Assembly: GCF_018991925.1 (NCBI RefSeq)
Contig: NW_024735503.1
Span: forward strand, 4,694,762-4,758,761
Direction: 5' to 3'
DNA length: 64,000 nt
Origin: Homarus americanus
Taxonomy: Eukaryota; Arthropoda; Malacostraca; Decapoda; Nephropidae
The notes beneath the pieces were generated by a model. The model saw only the letters and a program-made list of their open reading frames with translations. It ran no database searches and was not told the DNA's origin. Shown one piece after another: positions 10,391 through 21,436 of this stretch (positions are counted from its first letter, which is position 1; every line of letters begins with the position of its first letter). The position numbers were made by a program, and so were the translations under genes.

Positions 10391-10930
10391 AAATAGAAAT
10401 TAGATTATAAGACAATAGTTTAGTAGTGCTGTTAATGTCAGTGCTGTGTAAGTGCCTTGTCATCTCACTTCTCGCCTCGTCACCTCACTTCTCGCCTTGT
10501 CACCTCACCCCTCGTATTGTCACCTTACCTCGCAGTGTTAAATTTATTTATTACTGTAGAGTCATCTCTCAATTTACACGGATTTAATTTACACCCTTTA
10601 AAAATAACAGTGGTAATAAAATAATGCCTATTTTTAAAAAAACACAAAGTTTTTTAATAGCCCGTTTTTGAAGACTGCCTGTCAGCATAGTTCAGTACAT
10701 ACTTCATTGCTTTCCTACTTTATGAAAAAGAAAAAAAAGTAACATCACCTGAACCTCAGCTATTGACATCTATCATCTCAAAAGCTCTCACTTCTCTTCC
10801 CCATCATCTGCTCTGTCATTTGATTCAGATGACTCCCTCCCCCAGTAACTCTCCTCCATCACCAGTAGTTCCCGCATGCCATCCCACCCATCATTCAACA
10901 TAATTGTTAGCATTTAAAATCTATTTTCTT
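10391..10930. other. Short CACCTCAC-type repeats and a possible degenerate Tigger end
   Basis: Positions 10455-10525 hold three imperfect units of CTCGCCTTGTCACCTCACTT. From 10555, AGAGTCATCTCTCAATTTAC resembles a family E terminus (2799) but no right end was found. A Ser/Asp/Pro-rich frame around 10740-10870 may be the tail of a decayed transposase. All of this is weak. Confidence 0.3.
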
Positions 10931-10934
10931 ACTG

Positions 10935-11095
10935 CTACTATTATTGTATTATTATTATTATTGTATTATTATTATTATTATTGTATTATTATTATTATTG
11001 TATTATTATTATTATTATTATTATTGTATTATCATTATTATTATTATTATTATTGTATTATTATCATTATTATTATTGTATTATTATGTTATTGT
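10935..11095. repeat. (ATT)n microsatellite interrupted by GTATT
   Basis: Runs of ATT are separated by regularly occurring TGT interruptions, giving a Tyr/Ile/Leu-rich spurious frame. Confidence 0.95.
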
Positions 11096-11310
11096 ACATA
11101 AAACGTATTGAAGGAAATAGATAAACAAATAATTTTTTTGTCAATTTGAGGAAGGTATAGTGTACTGTACTAAGAGGTTTCCTGTTTGATTTGGTGCAAT
11201 AGCTCAAGAGGTCATAAAATCTCCCTGTAATAAGTATACTGCATGCACTTTCATGTTCAAGAACATAATCAAATTCTTCTTAGTATTTGATTGTTGGGTA
11301 TTCTGAACTA

Positions 11311-12010
11311 CAGTTAACCCTCACTTTACGCGGTTAATGTAACCCGGAGGGTCCCACGTAAAGTGAGAAACGCGTAAAGTGAATAACATAACATATGGGA
11401 TTAATTGAAATGGAGTCCGGGCCGATCCCCAAACTCCACTTTTTGACGACACACAACTATGTTGTAGTAAAAATATTATCTTAACTTTATGATGGTATGC
11501 ACACACAATTAATAATTAAGAGAAATATCAATAATATTAGGTTTTTTAACACTTACATTAGTAGAAAAATGGCTGGGCACACGGGGATGGGCGGTTGGTT
11601 CCGAGGCAGAGGGCAGATTATTGGCCCTCACCTGTGTCACTTGTATCAATTGTATCACTATCCACCACAGAGGCTTGCAGGGCCTCTTTGTCAAACTCCC
11701 CAAAGTCCATATAAGTCCATATCCTCACCATAATTATCACTATCACTGACTTGGGCCGGCTGTGGTGGGTGGGGGGTGAAGAACTGGTAATGTTTTGATG
11801 ACTGGGCGACCTTGTGCGCACCATGTTCGCGCCGCTTACACAACATGGCGGATGGCGGGAGGTTTGGATCCAAAAATGGCGCGGCTCGCCAGCCGCTCTC
11901 CGCGTAAAGGGGTACACGCACCGCGGAATGTGAGCATCCTGGGTTCCGGCAGGGCACTGCGTAAACGTGGAAACGCGGAATGTGGGACCGCGTAAAGTGA
12001 GGGTTAACTG
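11311..12010. mobile_element. Tigger-type TIR element (family D), internal deletion derivative
   Basis: The termini CAGTTAACCCTCACTTTACG at both ends (inverted) are flanked by TA (11309-11310, 12011-12012). It is 700 bp. The interior on the minus strand keeps the transposase C-terminal tail and 3' untranslated block. It is the same family as the autonomous copy at 19072-21779. Confidence 0.9.
11618..11830 (-). pseudogene. Transposase C-terminal tail, frameshifted
   Basis: The minus strand ends in FDKEALQASVVDSDT and then GEGQ, nearly identical to 2916-3107. The PIP-box-like block is damaged here (SHQNITSSS in one frame), and a duplicated Met/Asp-rich insertion and frameshift lie before FDKEAL. 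Confidence 0.7.
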
Positions 12011-12524
12011 TATATCATTCAGTGTTAACAATTTTAGGTTGCTTTTCATGGTGATTTGTTGTAATTTCTGTACAGTAAGATCTTGTATTTCGCGAGTAAT
12101 ATAGACTGGAAAAATTGCGCCAAGTTCAAATTCACCAAATGCAAATACATAAACTAATGGGAAAAATAGCAATATAGACTAGTCACTCTACAGCAGCCTC
12201 TGATTTTCCCATTTATAACCTCCAAATGTTACAAATTCTGCCTTTATTGACCTGATTGTGCTTTCCGGAAACTAGTTTTTAGGTCTTCCTCAAGTAACTT
12301 AATCACACGCTGCTTATGATAATCTCGCTTCTCCTTTCCCTTATTTGGCCACTTATGTGGCTCTGTCCCACCCCCACCAGCACCAGTAGGACCCCCAGTA
12401 GAGGAAGAGGCCATTATCTTGACTCGACAGGTAGTAGCACCACCCAAAAAAGCACAATAGCAGCCCGGGCGGTCGCTAGGATGGCACGGGCTACAACACG
12501 ATACTGTAGTTGCGTTCTTGTAAA

Positions 12525-12600
12525 CCTCTTATGTTCACCATTGGCAATTCGATCACCAGAACGCTTCTTAGAAATATTCTTCTTACCTTGTCTTTCCATA
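12525..12600 (-). pseudogene. Tigger N-terminal leader remnant
   Basis: It reads MERQGKKNISKKRSGDRI then ANGEHKR, sharing KKNI(N/S)KKRSGDRI with the remnant at 989-1120. It lacks the helix-turn-helix proper. Confidence 0.45.
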
Positions 12601-12816
12601 TTCATCGCTAACACAGCAAAATTGAAGAAAACAGCGAAAATCACGGGGTAATCGACAGGAACCGCGCGATTCAGCTGATCACATGGTGTAAACAGTGAGC
12701 GCTGGTGTAAATCGTTATTAGCCTTCACTGCGAAACAGTCTTTTTACTTATTCTTTTCACACAGTATTTCTGTGTAACAGCTAAATTTGCAAAAAAAGAA
12801 CAAAATTTACAGAGTA

Positions 12817-13217
12817 CAGCTTGACCCCGACTTACGATGGGGTTAGGGACCCAAATCCAGGTCGTAAGTCCGACATAGATAATTTTTTTTTTTTTTTTTT
12901 TTTTAATAAAAAATCTACAATGAAATACAGTACAGTAAAAGTAATGAATAATGAGGAATGGATACAGCACAGTGAAAGTAATAAATAATAAGGAATGGAT
13001 ACAGTGTGACTGAGCACTTACCTTTAATGTAGTCAGCTGAATGCACATGGGGCCCCCATAATTTCCTAATTATACATGGAGACTACATTAACTGGAAACG
13101 TTTCGGTATAGAAAATGCGTGCGTTATTTGAAAGAAAAAAAAATTAATAAAAAATCTGCGGCGGTCGTAAGTCCCGACGGTCGTAAGTCGTAGCAGTCGT
13201 AAGTCGGGGTCTAGCTA
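12817..13217. mobile_element. Tigger-type MITE (family G)
   Basis: The left end CAGCTTGACCCCGACTTACG and the inverted right end TAGCTAGACCCCGACTTACG are flanked by TA on the left (12815-12816) and by the TA at 13218-13219 that it shares with the next element. Several GTCGTAAGTC subterminal repeats occur on the right. It contains a T18-20 run. Confidence 0.8.
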
Positions 13218-13219
13218 TA

Positions 13220-13940
13220 CAGGGCTGCCTTACTTATTGCAAAGGTTATGGGCATGAAACTCGTTGCGAATATCGAAACTGCGAATAGCGGAGCAATTTC
13301 TCCCATAAGAAATAATGTAAATAGGGGGGATACGGGTATCGTGGTGGTCACGGCCGTCAGATTTTGACACTTGTTTTCCTCAATACATTAAGGACATAAA
13401 ATAGATAAAGAAACAAGGGCATAATATCAACTAAACATCAATAACACACAATTTACTTTATTAGGCATATATGTTTACAGGTACAGTATACTTTACATGT
13501 TTGAATGTGTGAGTATTTGAATGTTTATGTGTGTAGGTGTGTGAGGTAAGTTTTAAACGTAGACTGTTAATTTACCTCTGATGTGCTGTGTTGCTTGCTT
13601 GCTGAAGTTGACATTACGGAAGAGGGTGAAGGTTTACTGGAGTGAGAGGAGGCTGGGGTCCTCAGCCACCTCACTCTCCTCACGTCCAAAGGTAACTGCC
13701 ACACGTGATCTCTTAGCAACATTGCTGGGAGTTTTAGTAGCTGGTCACTTAGGCATTGCGAGATCGCACAAAACACACGCCAGCACATGTGAGACTGAGG
13801 CAAGTGGGAGCGTATAGCGGAGGAATACGTACACACGCTGTCCTACGCTACGGTTGAGGCATGCGGTTCTTTTTGCTCGTAAGAATTTGCGAATAAACGG
13901 GGTTACGAATACCGAGGCTATGAATAACAGGGTTTCCCTG
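13220..13940. mobile_element. Tigger-type element (family H), imperfect TIRs
   Basis: It starts CAGGGCTGCCTTACTTATTG immediately after the shared TA and ends with the inverse of CAGGGAAACCCTGTTATTC, followed by TA (13941-13942). The inner left GCGAATATCGAAACTGCGAA resembles the inner right GCGAATAAACGGGG region. A minus frame (13567-13836) ending in a Ser/Thr-rich tail could be a remnant of a transposase C-terminus, but this is not certain. Confidence 0.6.
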
Positions 13941-14693
13941 TACCTCCCAAAAAATACTTCACAATCAAAAGACACGAACCAATTGAACATGTGATGCCGA
14001 ACGTGAACTGCAAACATTGCATAACCCCGCGCCACGCTTAAAACGTTGATGATGGAATCAAAACATTGAGGATGGAATCACGCTATAGTCAACATTCGTA
14101 TGCAAAAGTTCGCGTTTTACAAACGGTGTTAACCTATTCATCAATCGCATTACAACCAATTCGTGTTGACAAAACACGCGTTGTAGCAGAAATGACTGTA
14201 ACTGGTATGAGGGCTGTGACATCATTCAAGACGGTGGCCAGCATTCAGCTGGCTGGATCTCGCGAAACTCACGATATTTTACGCAAAATATATGACTTGG
14301 TTACATTAGGTAGTGCTCGCAAAATTCAAAAACACGAAATGAAATCGCTCAAAATATGAAATCTTACTGTATACTGTATCTGATCTTTCCCTCCTCACCA
14401 CACTGATTTGATTTCCCTTTGGAACAATGGACCTTTAGAAAGCTACTTAGGGTTGTGTCCCATTAATTCAGTGCTTGTTGATTGACTCAAAATTATCTGA
14501 ATTTTTTTGCATTTGTAAAAGTAAATCCCCTAAAATTTACACTATTAGCGTAACAAAGTATCATTACTTCAGTACCTACCATCTCTACTTAATGAGCACT
14601 GACTAATATACGTAACAAGTATCTGTTCCAATAGTGTTTTGTCTTTAGAGAAAGATTATCATTAATTCACTGATGGTAGTTTTGGTGTTTCAG

Positions 14694-14830
14694 GACCATC
14701 TGTAGCCCAGTGGGAGAAGATCAACCACACTGACTGCCAGAAGTACTTTGATTCAATTATTGTGAGTGGAGACTTGGATGTGGAGAAGCCCAGTAAAGAT
14801 ATTTATGACATGGCCTTCCGTGAACTACAG
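14694..14830 (+). CDS. NANP: N-acylneuraminate-9-phosphatase, internal exon with HAD motif III
   Basis: The acceptor TGTTTCAG and donor GTAAGT bound 137 bases. The first two bases complete the Gly codon begun in the 7048-7164 exon, then 45 codons follow in frame. They encode PSVAQWEKI, a CQKYFDSIIVSG block and DVEKPSKDIYDMAFRELQ. The Lys in EKPSKDI is the HAD motif III lysine and FDSIIVSG matches the FDAVVVGG region of vertebrate NANP. It ends in phase 0, matching the next exon. Confidence 0.9.
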
Positions 14831-14861
14831 GTAAGTTCATACCCTAATTCTAAATCATGTA

Positions 14862-15150
14862 CAGGGGGTCCCTGAGTTATGAACTGGTTCCGTTCCTGAG
14901 GGCGTTCTTAAGTCGGAACACGTTATGTGCATACTGTACTTACAGAACAATGTTTAAAATCTCACTATATCATAGCCTAAGTCCTTATATATATATCTAA
15001 AGTCACTTAATTTAAGACAAAAGAAGAAATAGAATGACAAAATACAGTAAATGAAAGTAAAAATTAAGTCCTCAGGTAAATAAAATACTGTAAATTTCAA
15101 ACTTAACCCCATTTGAATCGGCAGGCGGGTGTAAGTTGGGGGACCCCCTG
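14862..15150. mobile_element. 289-bp TIR MITE (family I)
   Basis: The ends CAGGGGGTCCCTGAGTTATG and the inverted CAGGGGGTCCCCCAACTTAC are flanked by TA (14860-14861, 15151-15152). It is non-coding and lies just 31 bp downstream of an exon donor site. Confidence 0.85.
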
Positions 15151-15765
15151 TATAAAAAGTCATTTCGATATAGGATGTCTTAAGATATTGGTGTCCCTCA
15201 TTTAATGATGGAGTTGTGTTCCTGAAAAACAACGTTTCGTGAAATTATTGCTAAACGAAGGATAACAGCAAAGCACAGAGACAGCGAACAACAGGTTCAA
15301 ACGGCAGGGTAGTAAATGTTTAATACAGTACTGTACTCTCTAATGATGATAATAAACGAGTTTCTTATAAACTGTTTCGAAGGTAAACTTTTGATTTATA
15401 AACACTAAACTTCTATACAAATGGTGTGGCTCGGAGTTAAATGATTTAGTGAGCACAAGAGGAGCCTCATTCAAACAAATTTGATGTATATTTCAAAAAT
15501 TGAAAAAAAATGCTGTAATAAATAGTAAAATTGATACAGATTATATCAGAAAATACAATAGCACATATGTTATGTAGTACAAAGATTAGCTCCTTACACA
15601 CAAAGTATCCTCTGGGTGATGCAACACAATTTAGCTGGGCAGTCACCCAATTGACTCAGAAATATGTGGCTGACTGCCTCGCTGTGCTGCATTTATGCCA
15701 TGATTTCACATTGGAGGGAGTGGCTGGGCTAGGCCGGCTGGTAACAGTTATAGCCCACTGCCTCC
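15151..15765. other. Intronic DNA with a possible unpaired TIR
   Basis: GGTGTCCCTCATTTAATGAT at about 15190 looks like another Tigger-type terminus, but a matching right end was not found. The rest is unremarkable. A (CA)n run sits at 15768-15785. Confidence 0.35.
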
Positions 15766-15785
15766 CCACACACACACACACACAT

Positions 15786-16110
15786 ACACATGTCCACCCG
15801 GGCACAGGTCATCGACCGAAAAGGGGGCCTGGGGAGTGGGGGGAAAATAAATCAAAATTTGAAGTGAAAAAGAGAATATTAATCTTCACCACTAAGATGC
15901 AGGAAAACCAGCTTTTTGAAGTGAGACAGATTGTAATGGGATGGAAACAGAGAAGAAGGCAAGGCATTCTACATTTTGACTGTGTGAGTAAAGAAAGAAC
16001 TACTACTGTATAACGAGCTATTCTAGTGTGTCTGACATCCACACACAAATGGTGGGCACCACTGCCTTGCTGGTGGTAAACAGAATGGCAAATCCACCGA
16101 ACATTGCCTG
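15786..16110 (-). pseudogene. LINE 3' end fragment (same family as 22740-23196)
   Basis: On the minus strand the order matches the LINE tail at 22823-23196: GGCAATGTT(C/T)(G/A)GTGGATTTG, CCCACC, TGTGTGGATGTC, ACACTAGAATA, TGCCTTCTTCTCTGTTTCC, AATCTGTCTC, then the tail GCCC...GACCTGTGCCCGGGTGG. Frameshifts remove coding capacity. Confidence 0.75.
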
Positions 16111-16123
16111 TTCAAGTACTGTG

Positions 16124-17140
16124 TAGGTAAACCTCAATAAATGATGTCTCATTTAGCAATATTCCGCTTCAATGATGGTCATGATTAAGACAATCTCACG
16201 ATATACGATTAAAAAAATTAGCTTTAACGATATCCATTGAATATCCATCGATATCCATTGGGTGGATTTATTGTTTTTTTTATCGCTAGTGCAAACTGGG
16301 TTGTATCTACTGAAATTAATCACTATGTTGCAAAGGTTCCAGCAATGCAAATTATATTTTTCTATGTCAAGTCAGTGACATTTTATAAGGAAACATATTT
16401 AACCCGATGCACCACGCATCTCGAACTGCAGTTGTCAGCCGTTGTAATATCTACCCACGCGCCGCCACACGGCCAACCTGCACACTACAGTCCTGCGTTT
16501 GGAACTTTGCCAATCGCATCTCCCCGTTATCACGTAGCTCCACAATTATCGTTCAGCATCTTTGGCTGTATATACATTTATATTGAACTGTGTTATGGTG
16601 ACTGTCAAGTGATATTTTCTGTGTTTTTGTGATGTAAAGTGCTTCGCCTCTGTTGTTGTGAAAATTATGCAAGCAGTGTTGGCTGGTATCATTGTTTTTA
16701 TGTTATCATCGTTCGCTCTGTTTTCGTGACAAGTGCTTCTGCTCTGTTTTTGTGACTGAAGTGAGCAGTGTAACTTTGAAAATGTCTGGGAAGGCCAAGG
16801 CATCCAAGACATCTGTGTCTCTGAGGTGAAGCTTGACATTGTAAAGCAGTATGAAACTCCCCAGAGGCTGTGTGGGAGTCGTACTGATGTCTCCACTCCT
16901 CCTACGTGAGCCCCCTTAGCCTTGAAGGGGACATGTGATGATGACCAGGCTTATTCCTCATGATGTGGTCAGTGTTGTTTAATTGTTTTCTATTGATATT
17001 ATAAGTATAGGAATTATTTTGTCGGTGATGCATGTGTGTTTGGGAACGTATCCCATGTTATAATTCTCCCTCTCTACGATATTTCATTTAGCGATGAGTT
17101 TTTCAGGAGCCCCACCCCATCATTTATCAAGGTTTACCTG
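16124..17140. mobile_element. Tigger-type TIR element (family J)
   Basis: The left end TAGGTAAACCTCAATAAATG and the inverted right end CAGGTAAACCTTGATAAATG define about 1.0 kb. A TA follows on the right and a mutated TG precedes on the left. Inner ends share CGCTAAATGA-like blocks. A transposase N-terminus remains at 16781-16910. Confidence 0.75.
16781..16910 (+). pseudogene. Tigger transposase N-terminal remnant
   Basis: It reads MSGKAKASKTSVSL and, after a frameshift, EVKLDIVKQYETPQRLCG, which is the first helix of the psq-type DNA-binding domain. It breaks off after about 40 codons. Confidence 0.6.
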
Positions 17141-17230
17141 TACCTGTAAAAGAGAGGGTGAGGGTGGGAGTTAAGTTAGTCTTATAAATTTTAATCTTCA
17201 CCCTTAATAATATTTTTTCTCTTTATACAG

Positions 17231-17440
17231 GTGAATCCAAATGAGTGTATCATGGTTGGAGACAAAATTGAAACCGATATCAAAGGAGGAGTGAATGCTG
17301 GGATAGGAGCAACTGTGTGGGTTAATGCCAGAAACAAAGTTGCTCCTGATGACATCCAACCAGATTTTATGATTGATAATGTAACCCAACTCCTAGATAT
17401 TCTTCTTGATTTAACAGATGTTGAGATATCACAAAGTTGA
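17231..17440 (+). CDS. NANP: N-acylneuraminate-9-phosphatase, terminal exon with HAD motif IV
   Basis: After the acceptor TCTTTATACAG the frame opens in phase 0 with VNPNECIMVGDKIETDIKGG. The GDKIETD block is HAD motif IV, the acidic pair that binds Mg2+, and is nearly the same as VGDTLETDIQGG in vertebrate NANP. NAGIGATVWVNA, a MIDNV block and LLDILLDL follow, then a TGA at 17438-17440. With the exons at 7048 and 14694 this gives the C-terminal two thirds of a normal-length protein, with no stops or frameshifts. Confidence 0.93.
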   Translation: MNPNECIMVGDKIETDIKGGVNAGIGATVWVNARNKVAPDDIQPDFMIDNVTQLLDILLDLTDVEISQS

Positions 17441-17990
17441 AAGATTAAATTTCTTCACATAAAAATTTTAATCTTTGGGGACAATTTGAAATTTTTGCTT
17501 TTTTTTTCATTTAGTGGGAAATCTGCCTTCTTAAACAACATAATGTACAAAATGGAATGATATTCCTTTCTTTTACCCCCAAGCCTTTTCTTGCTTAATA
17601 CAGGCTGTTGTAACCAAACATCCATACATTTTCCCTTCCTTCATTCACTCTTACTGCTGTAAAAGATGTGTTCCTCTATGGTTCTTTTCCTCAATAAGAC
17701 TCCAGATCTTATCTATACCTGTAGCTTCACCTGAACCAACTTCACCCTTCAGGCACTGGTCCTTCATCAAAATTCTCTCTACTTCATATTCTGCACTATA
17801 TTCCACTTCCCATCCTCAATATTTCACTGGCAAATCCATCCACTCTTGATGCCTTAACATTCTTAAGCTTCCTTTGTCAGTCTTGCTACTCCTCCCATTT
17901 TGCTCTGACGGTGTAATTGTGCCAGTCTTATATCTGTAATGTTTTAGAAGTTATTAAAATTATTTAATATAAAAATAAATTGTTTATACT
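17441..17990 (+). other. Probable NANP 3' untranslated region
   Basis: Non-coding AT-rich and pyrimidine-rich sequence runs from the stop to the first AATAAA at 17974-17979. Its extent is inferred from that signal only. Confidence 0.5.
17974..17979 (+). terminator. AATAAA polyadenylation signal, candidate for NANP
   Basis: First AATAAA on the sense strand after the NANP stop codon, about 535 bp downstream. Confidence 0.5.
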
Positions 17991-18340
17991 GTATTACGGT
18001 AAGTTTCCATTACAACATTATGTCTCTGGTTCAATCTCCAGGCCAGGACAGAAGTGAGAATGGTGTGACCCTACCAAACATAGCAGGCCTCCTGTACTAG
18101 CACTGGACAAACCAACCTCCTGAATGGCTGGAAAGAGAATAAGTGGCAAAATTATAAAAAGCGAGGAATTAATTTGCTGATGTTTAAGCTTAACTTTTGG
18201 TAAAAACTAGAGAAATTAACTAGTTTAACACTTGTGTACCACCTTATTAATAATTAACCTTCCCTCCAATGCACAGAGTTAGCAGTAACTCACCCTACAG
18301 CTTAGAATTGGAGGTGGTGTATATTGATCAAAATACAGTA
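17991..18340. other. Intergenic, nothing recognised
   Basis: Neither a frame nor a repeat was seen. It ends at the TA that flanks the next element. Confidence 0.5.
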
Positions 18341-19329
18341 CAGTGGTATCCCTCCTAACGAACGGTTCAATTCACGAAATTTCGGTTAACGAATTAGCTC
18401 CCATAAGGATTTTCAGTTCCATTAACGACAGCTGTACCAGAAACATGCTTTGTTGTGCGCATCAGCTGATTGGCTAGTCCACCAATACAGTCATTGGTTC
18501 TATGTTTACATTCGTTTCCAGTGGAGTACATATCAAGAAAATTGTGTTCTTGAATATTTTTGCATTTTTTATATTAAAATTATTGATCATTCTGAAATTT
18601 TGTTAGCATATTGATAATATATACAGTACAGGGAACAGTTTTTGTGTGCCCTTCAGCTGATTGAATCACCCACCAACGCTTCTCAGTTTAACTTTGTTTA
18701 CAGTGGAGTGAACATCGAGTTTGTTGGTCTCTTGAATATTTTTGCATTTTTACATCAATATTATTGGTCATTCTGAAATTTAGTTAACATATTGATAATA
18801 TACAGTACAGAAATTATTATGAAACATGATTAAGGCATTAGAACCAATGCACTCTAAAGAATATGGCATGTCATCACCGACTGCCTCTACAATCAGCTGT
18901 TTGATATGTAAACAAAGCTGCCGGAAATACAACAGACACACCTCAAAGTAAGTTAAAATACAGTATTCTAATGTTTTTATTTATTATTGTACAGTGTACT
19001 GTACAGTACAGTACAGTACTGTATTTAGTTTATATTAAATGTTTTGTTAATTCTATAACTAGTATACAGTACAGTCAACCCTCGCTTTACGCGGTCCCAC
19101 ATTCCACGTTTCCACGTTAACGCGGTGCCCTGCCAGAACCTAACGTGCTCACATTACGCGGTGCGTGAACCCCATTACGCGTAGAGTGTCCGGCGTGACG
19201 CTATTTTTAGATTCGCCCCACCCACCTGCCTGCCTGTGCTCTCGCCTCTCCCTCCTCCTCCCTCCCTCCCTCCTCCCTCCGCCTGGGCAAGCCGCGCGGT
19301 AAAGTTGCGCAGTGTGTGTCTTTGTTGCG

Positions 19330-19430
19330 CTATCACTGACGTCATATGACGTATCGGACTGTGATTGGCCATGCATCCCTTCCCCCCTCTGCTGCTAGCT
19401 GTAATTGGCTTAAAGTATTATGACGTGTCC
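19330..19430 (+). promoter_or_regulatory. Promoter-like CRE and CCAAT cluster in the Tigger 5' region
   Basis: TGACGTCA at 19337-19344 is followed by TGACGTA, GATTGGCC near 19373, AATTGGCT near 19403 (both inverted CCAAT) and TGACGTG near 19421, all within 100 bp and about 110 bp before the first ATG of the transposase. Promoter function is inferred. Confidence 0.45.
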
Positions 19431-19534
19431 ACCCGGGAGAGGGAGGGAGGGAGGAAAGACAATCCTTGACCTTGCCGCGCCAGTTTCATCCCTCCACGCC
19501 AGACCGTGTAAACGTGCATCCATTGTTCTCTAAA

Positions 19535-21436
19535 ATGGCTTCCGCCGGACCACCACCCCCAGAGAGAAACCTTTCCTTACTGGACCCAGCGGCACTAAGC
19601 CAAAGAAGCCACGACGTTCCTTAAGCTACGAGGTGAAGTATACCATCATCCAAGAGTTGGAGAAAGGAACAAGGCAGGTTGATTTGGCGCGCCAGCATGG
19701 TGTGAATGAATCTACAATTCGAACAATAAAGAAGGATGCAGCCAAGATAAAGGAGCACATGAAGATCACAAAGTCTACAGGTGCTTCTATGATCAAGTAT
19801 TTTCACAACCAGGTGCTTCTCAAGACAGAAAAATTACTTGTGAGGTACTTGGTGCGTCAGGCGCGACGGAACATGGCGGTCGACACGCGCTCTGTTAAGG
19901 AGTACGCACGTGAACTGTACATTGCAGTGGCACGAAAGATGGGAATTACAGAGCCCAAACCCTTTAATGCTTCCTCTGGGTGGTTACAGAGGTTTAAGAT
20001 CCGGAACAAGATCACCAATATAAACATTGGTGGTGAAGAAGCGAGTGCTGACCGTGCTGCGGCTAGGGAATTTCCTCCATTTTTACGTGAGATTATGGAG
20101 GAAGGACAGTACAGTGACGACCAGGTGTTTAACATGGACGAATCTGGTCTTTTCTGGAAAAAGCTACCTTCCAAGTCCTTCGTTGTAAAGAATACCAGCA
20201 AGATTCGGGGCCGGAAGATGCAGAAGGAACGCATCACCGTCCTGTTTACCACCAATGCCTCCTGGTACCTGTAAGCTCAAGTTATCGGTGATCCACACAG
20301 CACGCAAGCCGCACGCCTACAAAACCATGGACATGACCAAGCTAAATGTCCACTGGCTGACCGCACGTAAGGCGTGGATGTTCTCTACACTGTCCCTCTC
20401 CTGGTTTGATGACTGTTTTGTTCCCGATGTAAAGAAATTCTGTGAGCGACAGAATGTGCCATTCAAGATTTTGTTGCTGCTGGACAACGCACCAGGACAC
20501 TCGCCCCTACTGTTAGATCGTCACCCCAACGTAAAAGTGGTCTTCCTTCCTCCCAACACTACGTCTATATTACAGCCCATGGACCAAGAGTTAATCTGTA
20601 ATGTAAAAGCTGCATTCTCTACGAAAAAATTCAAACTCCTGAACGACTACACCAACACCAGGGAAGAGTTGCGCAACCTGAGTGACACCACCACCGATAG
20701 CAAGAGCGAAGAAGATGAGGATCAACAGTTGGCACAGCAAAAAATACTGTTCAAACAATTCTGGAGAGTATTTAACATCAAGAAAGCTGTGGACTTCTTG
20801 GTGGAGTCATGGGATCAGCTGTCTATTGCTACAATTCGTCACGCATGGAGACATGTGTTGCATGGAATACCAGGTGAGAGGAGGAGTCAATCTGTGACTG
20901 GTGAGGTTCAGACTGTTGCAGTAGCAGTGGACCTTGCCAGAGAAGCTGCGCAGAGTGTTACAGTTCCAGGCTTCTCCAAGACCACCAACGACGACATCAT
21001 GGAGGTGATAATGGAACCTGATGTGACTACCGAGGAGATGGTACATGATGATGACGACGTCAGTGAAGAGGCAGGTGGTGCGTCATCCCAAGAAGAACAA
21101 CACTTATCCCATAGTAATGTTAGGGGTGCCATCGAGTGTATCGAGAAAGCCAAGCTCCTCCTTTCCGACGACCCTGACGCAAACAGGTATGAAATCTTCA
21201 CTACCCAGCTGTTGCAGACTATGGAGCCCTACATCAAGGTGTATCACGACAACATCAACACCAGCCGTCAGCAAAGCATAACAGATTTCTTCGCCCGCAA
21301 CCCACCACAGCCAGCCCAAGCCAGTGATAGTGACAGTGAAGATGACTTTGAGGGATTTGTCAGGGAAGCCCTGACAACTGTAAGTGACAGTGATGGTGAT
21401 GCACCTAGTAATGGTGATTCACCTGAGGGCCAGTAG
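19535..21436 (+). pseudogene. Tigger/pogo DDE transposase, frameshifted
   Basis: The domains in order are: a Pro-rich leader (MASAGPPPP); a psq-type helix-turn-helix (LSYEVKYTIIQELEKG then VDLARQHGVNESTIRTIKK); and a CENP-B-type second DNA-binding domain (SVKEYARELYIAVARKMG, SGWLQRFKIRN). The DDE_1 catalytic core has Asp in VFNMDESGLFWK (20137), Asp in LLLLDNAPGHS (20483) and Asp in QPMDQELI (20582), so it is a DDD-type core. An acidic tail follows with QQSITDFF and ends GDSPEGQ. One frameshift separates the ATG from the helix-turn-helix and another lies near 20260. All catalytic residues are otherwise retained, so the copy is young. Expression is not shown. Confidence 0.88.

Larger units (their letters stand above)
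12073..14369. mobile_element. Probable Tigger-type element (family F) hosting two others
   Basis: The left end CAGTAAGATCTTGTATTTCG and the inverted right end CAGTAAGATTTCATATTTTG are flanked by TA (12071-12072, 14370-14371). The TIR match is about 12 perfect bases followed by imperfect similarity. Inside are a minus-strand transposase N-terminal leader (12525-12600) and two further elements placed back to back (12817-13217, 13220-13940). A minus frame at 12244-12447 with a Gly-rich start and a KLLEEDLKTSFRKAQ end is unrecognised. Confidence 0.55.
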
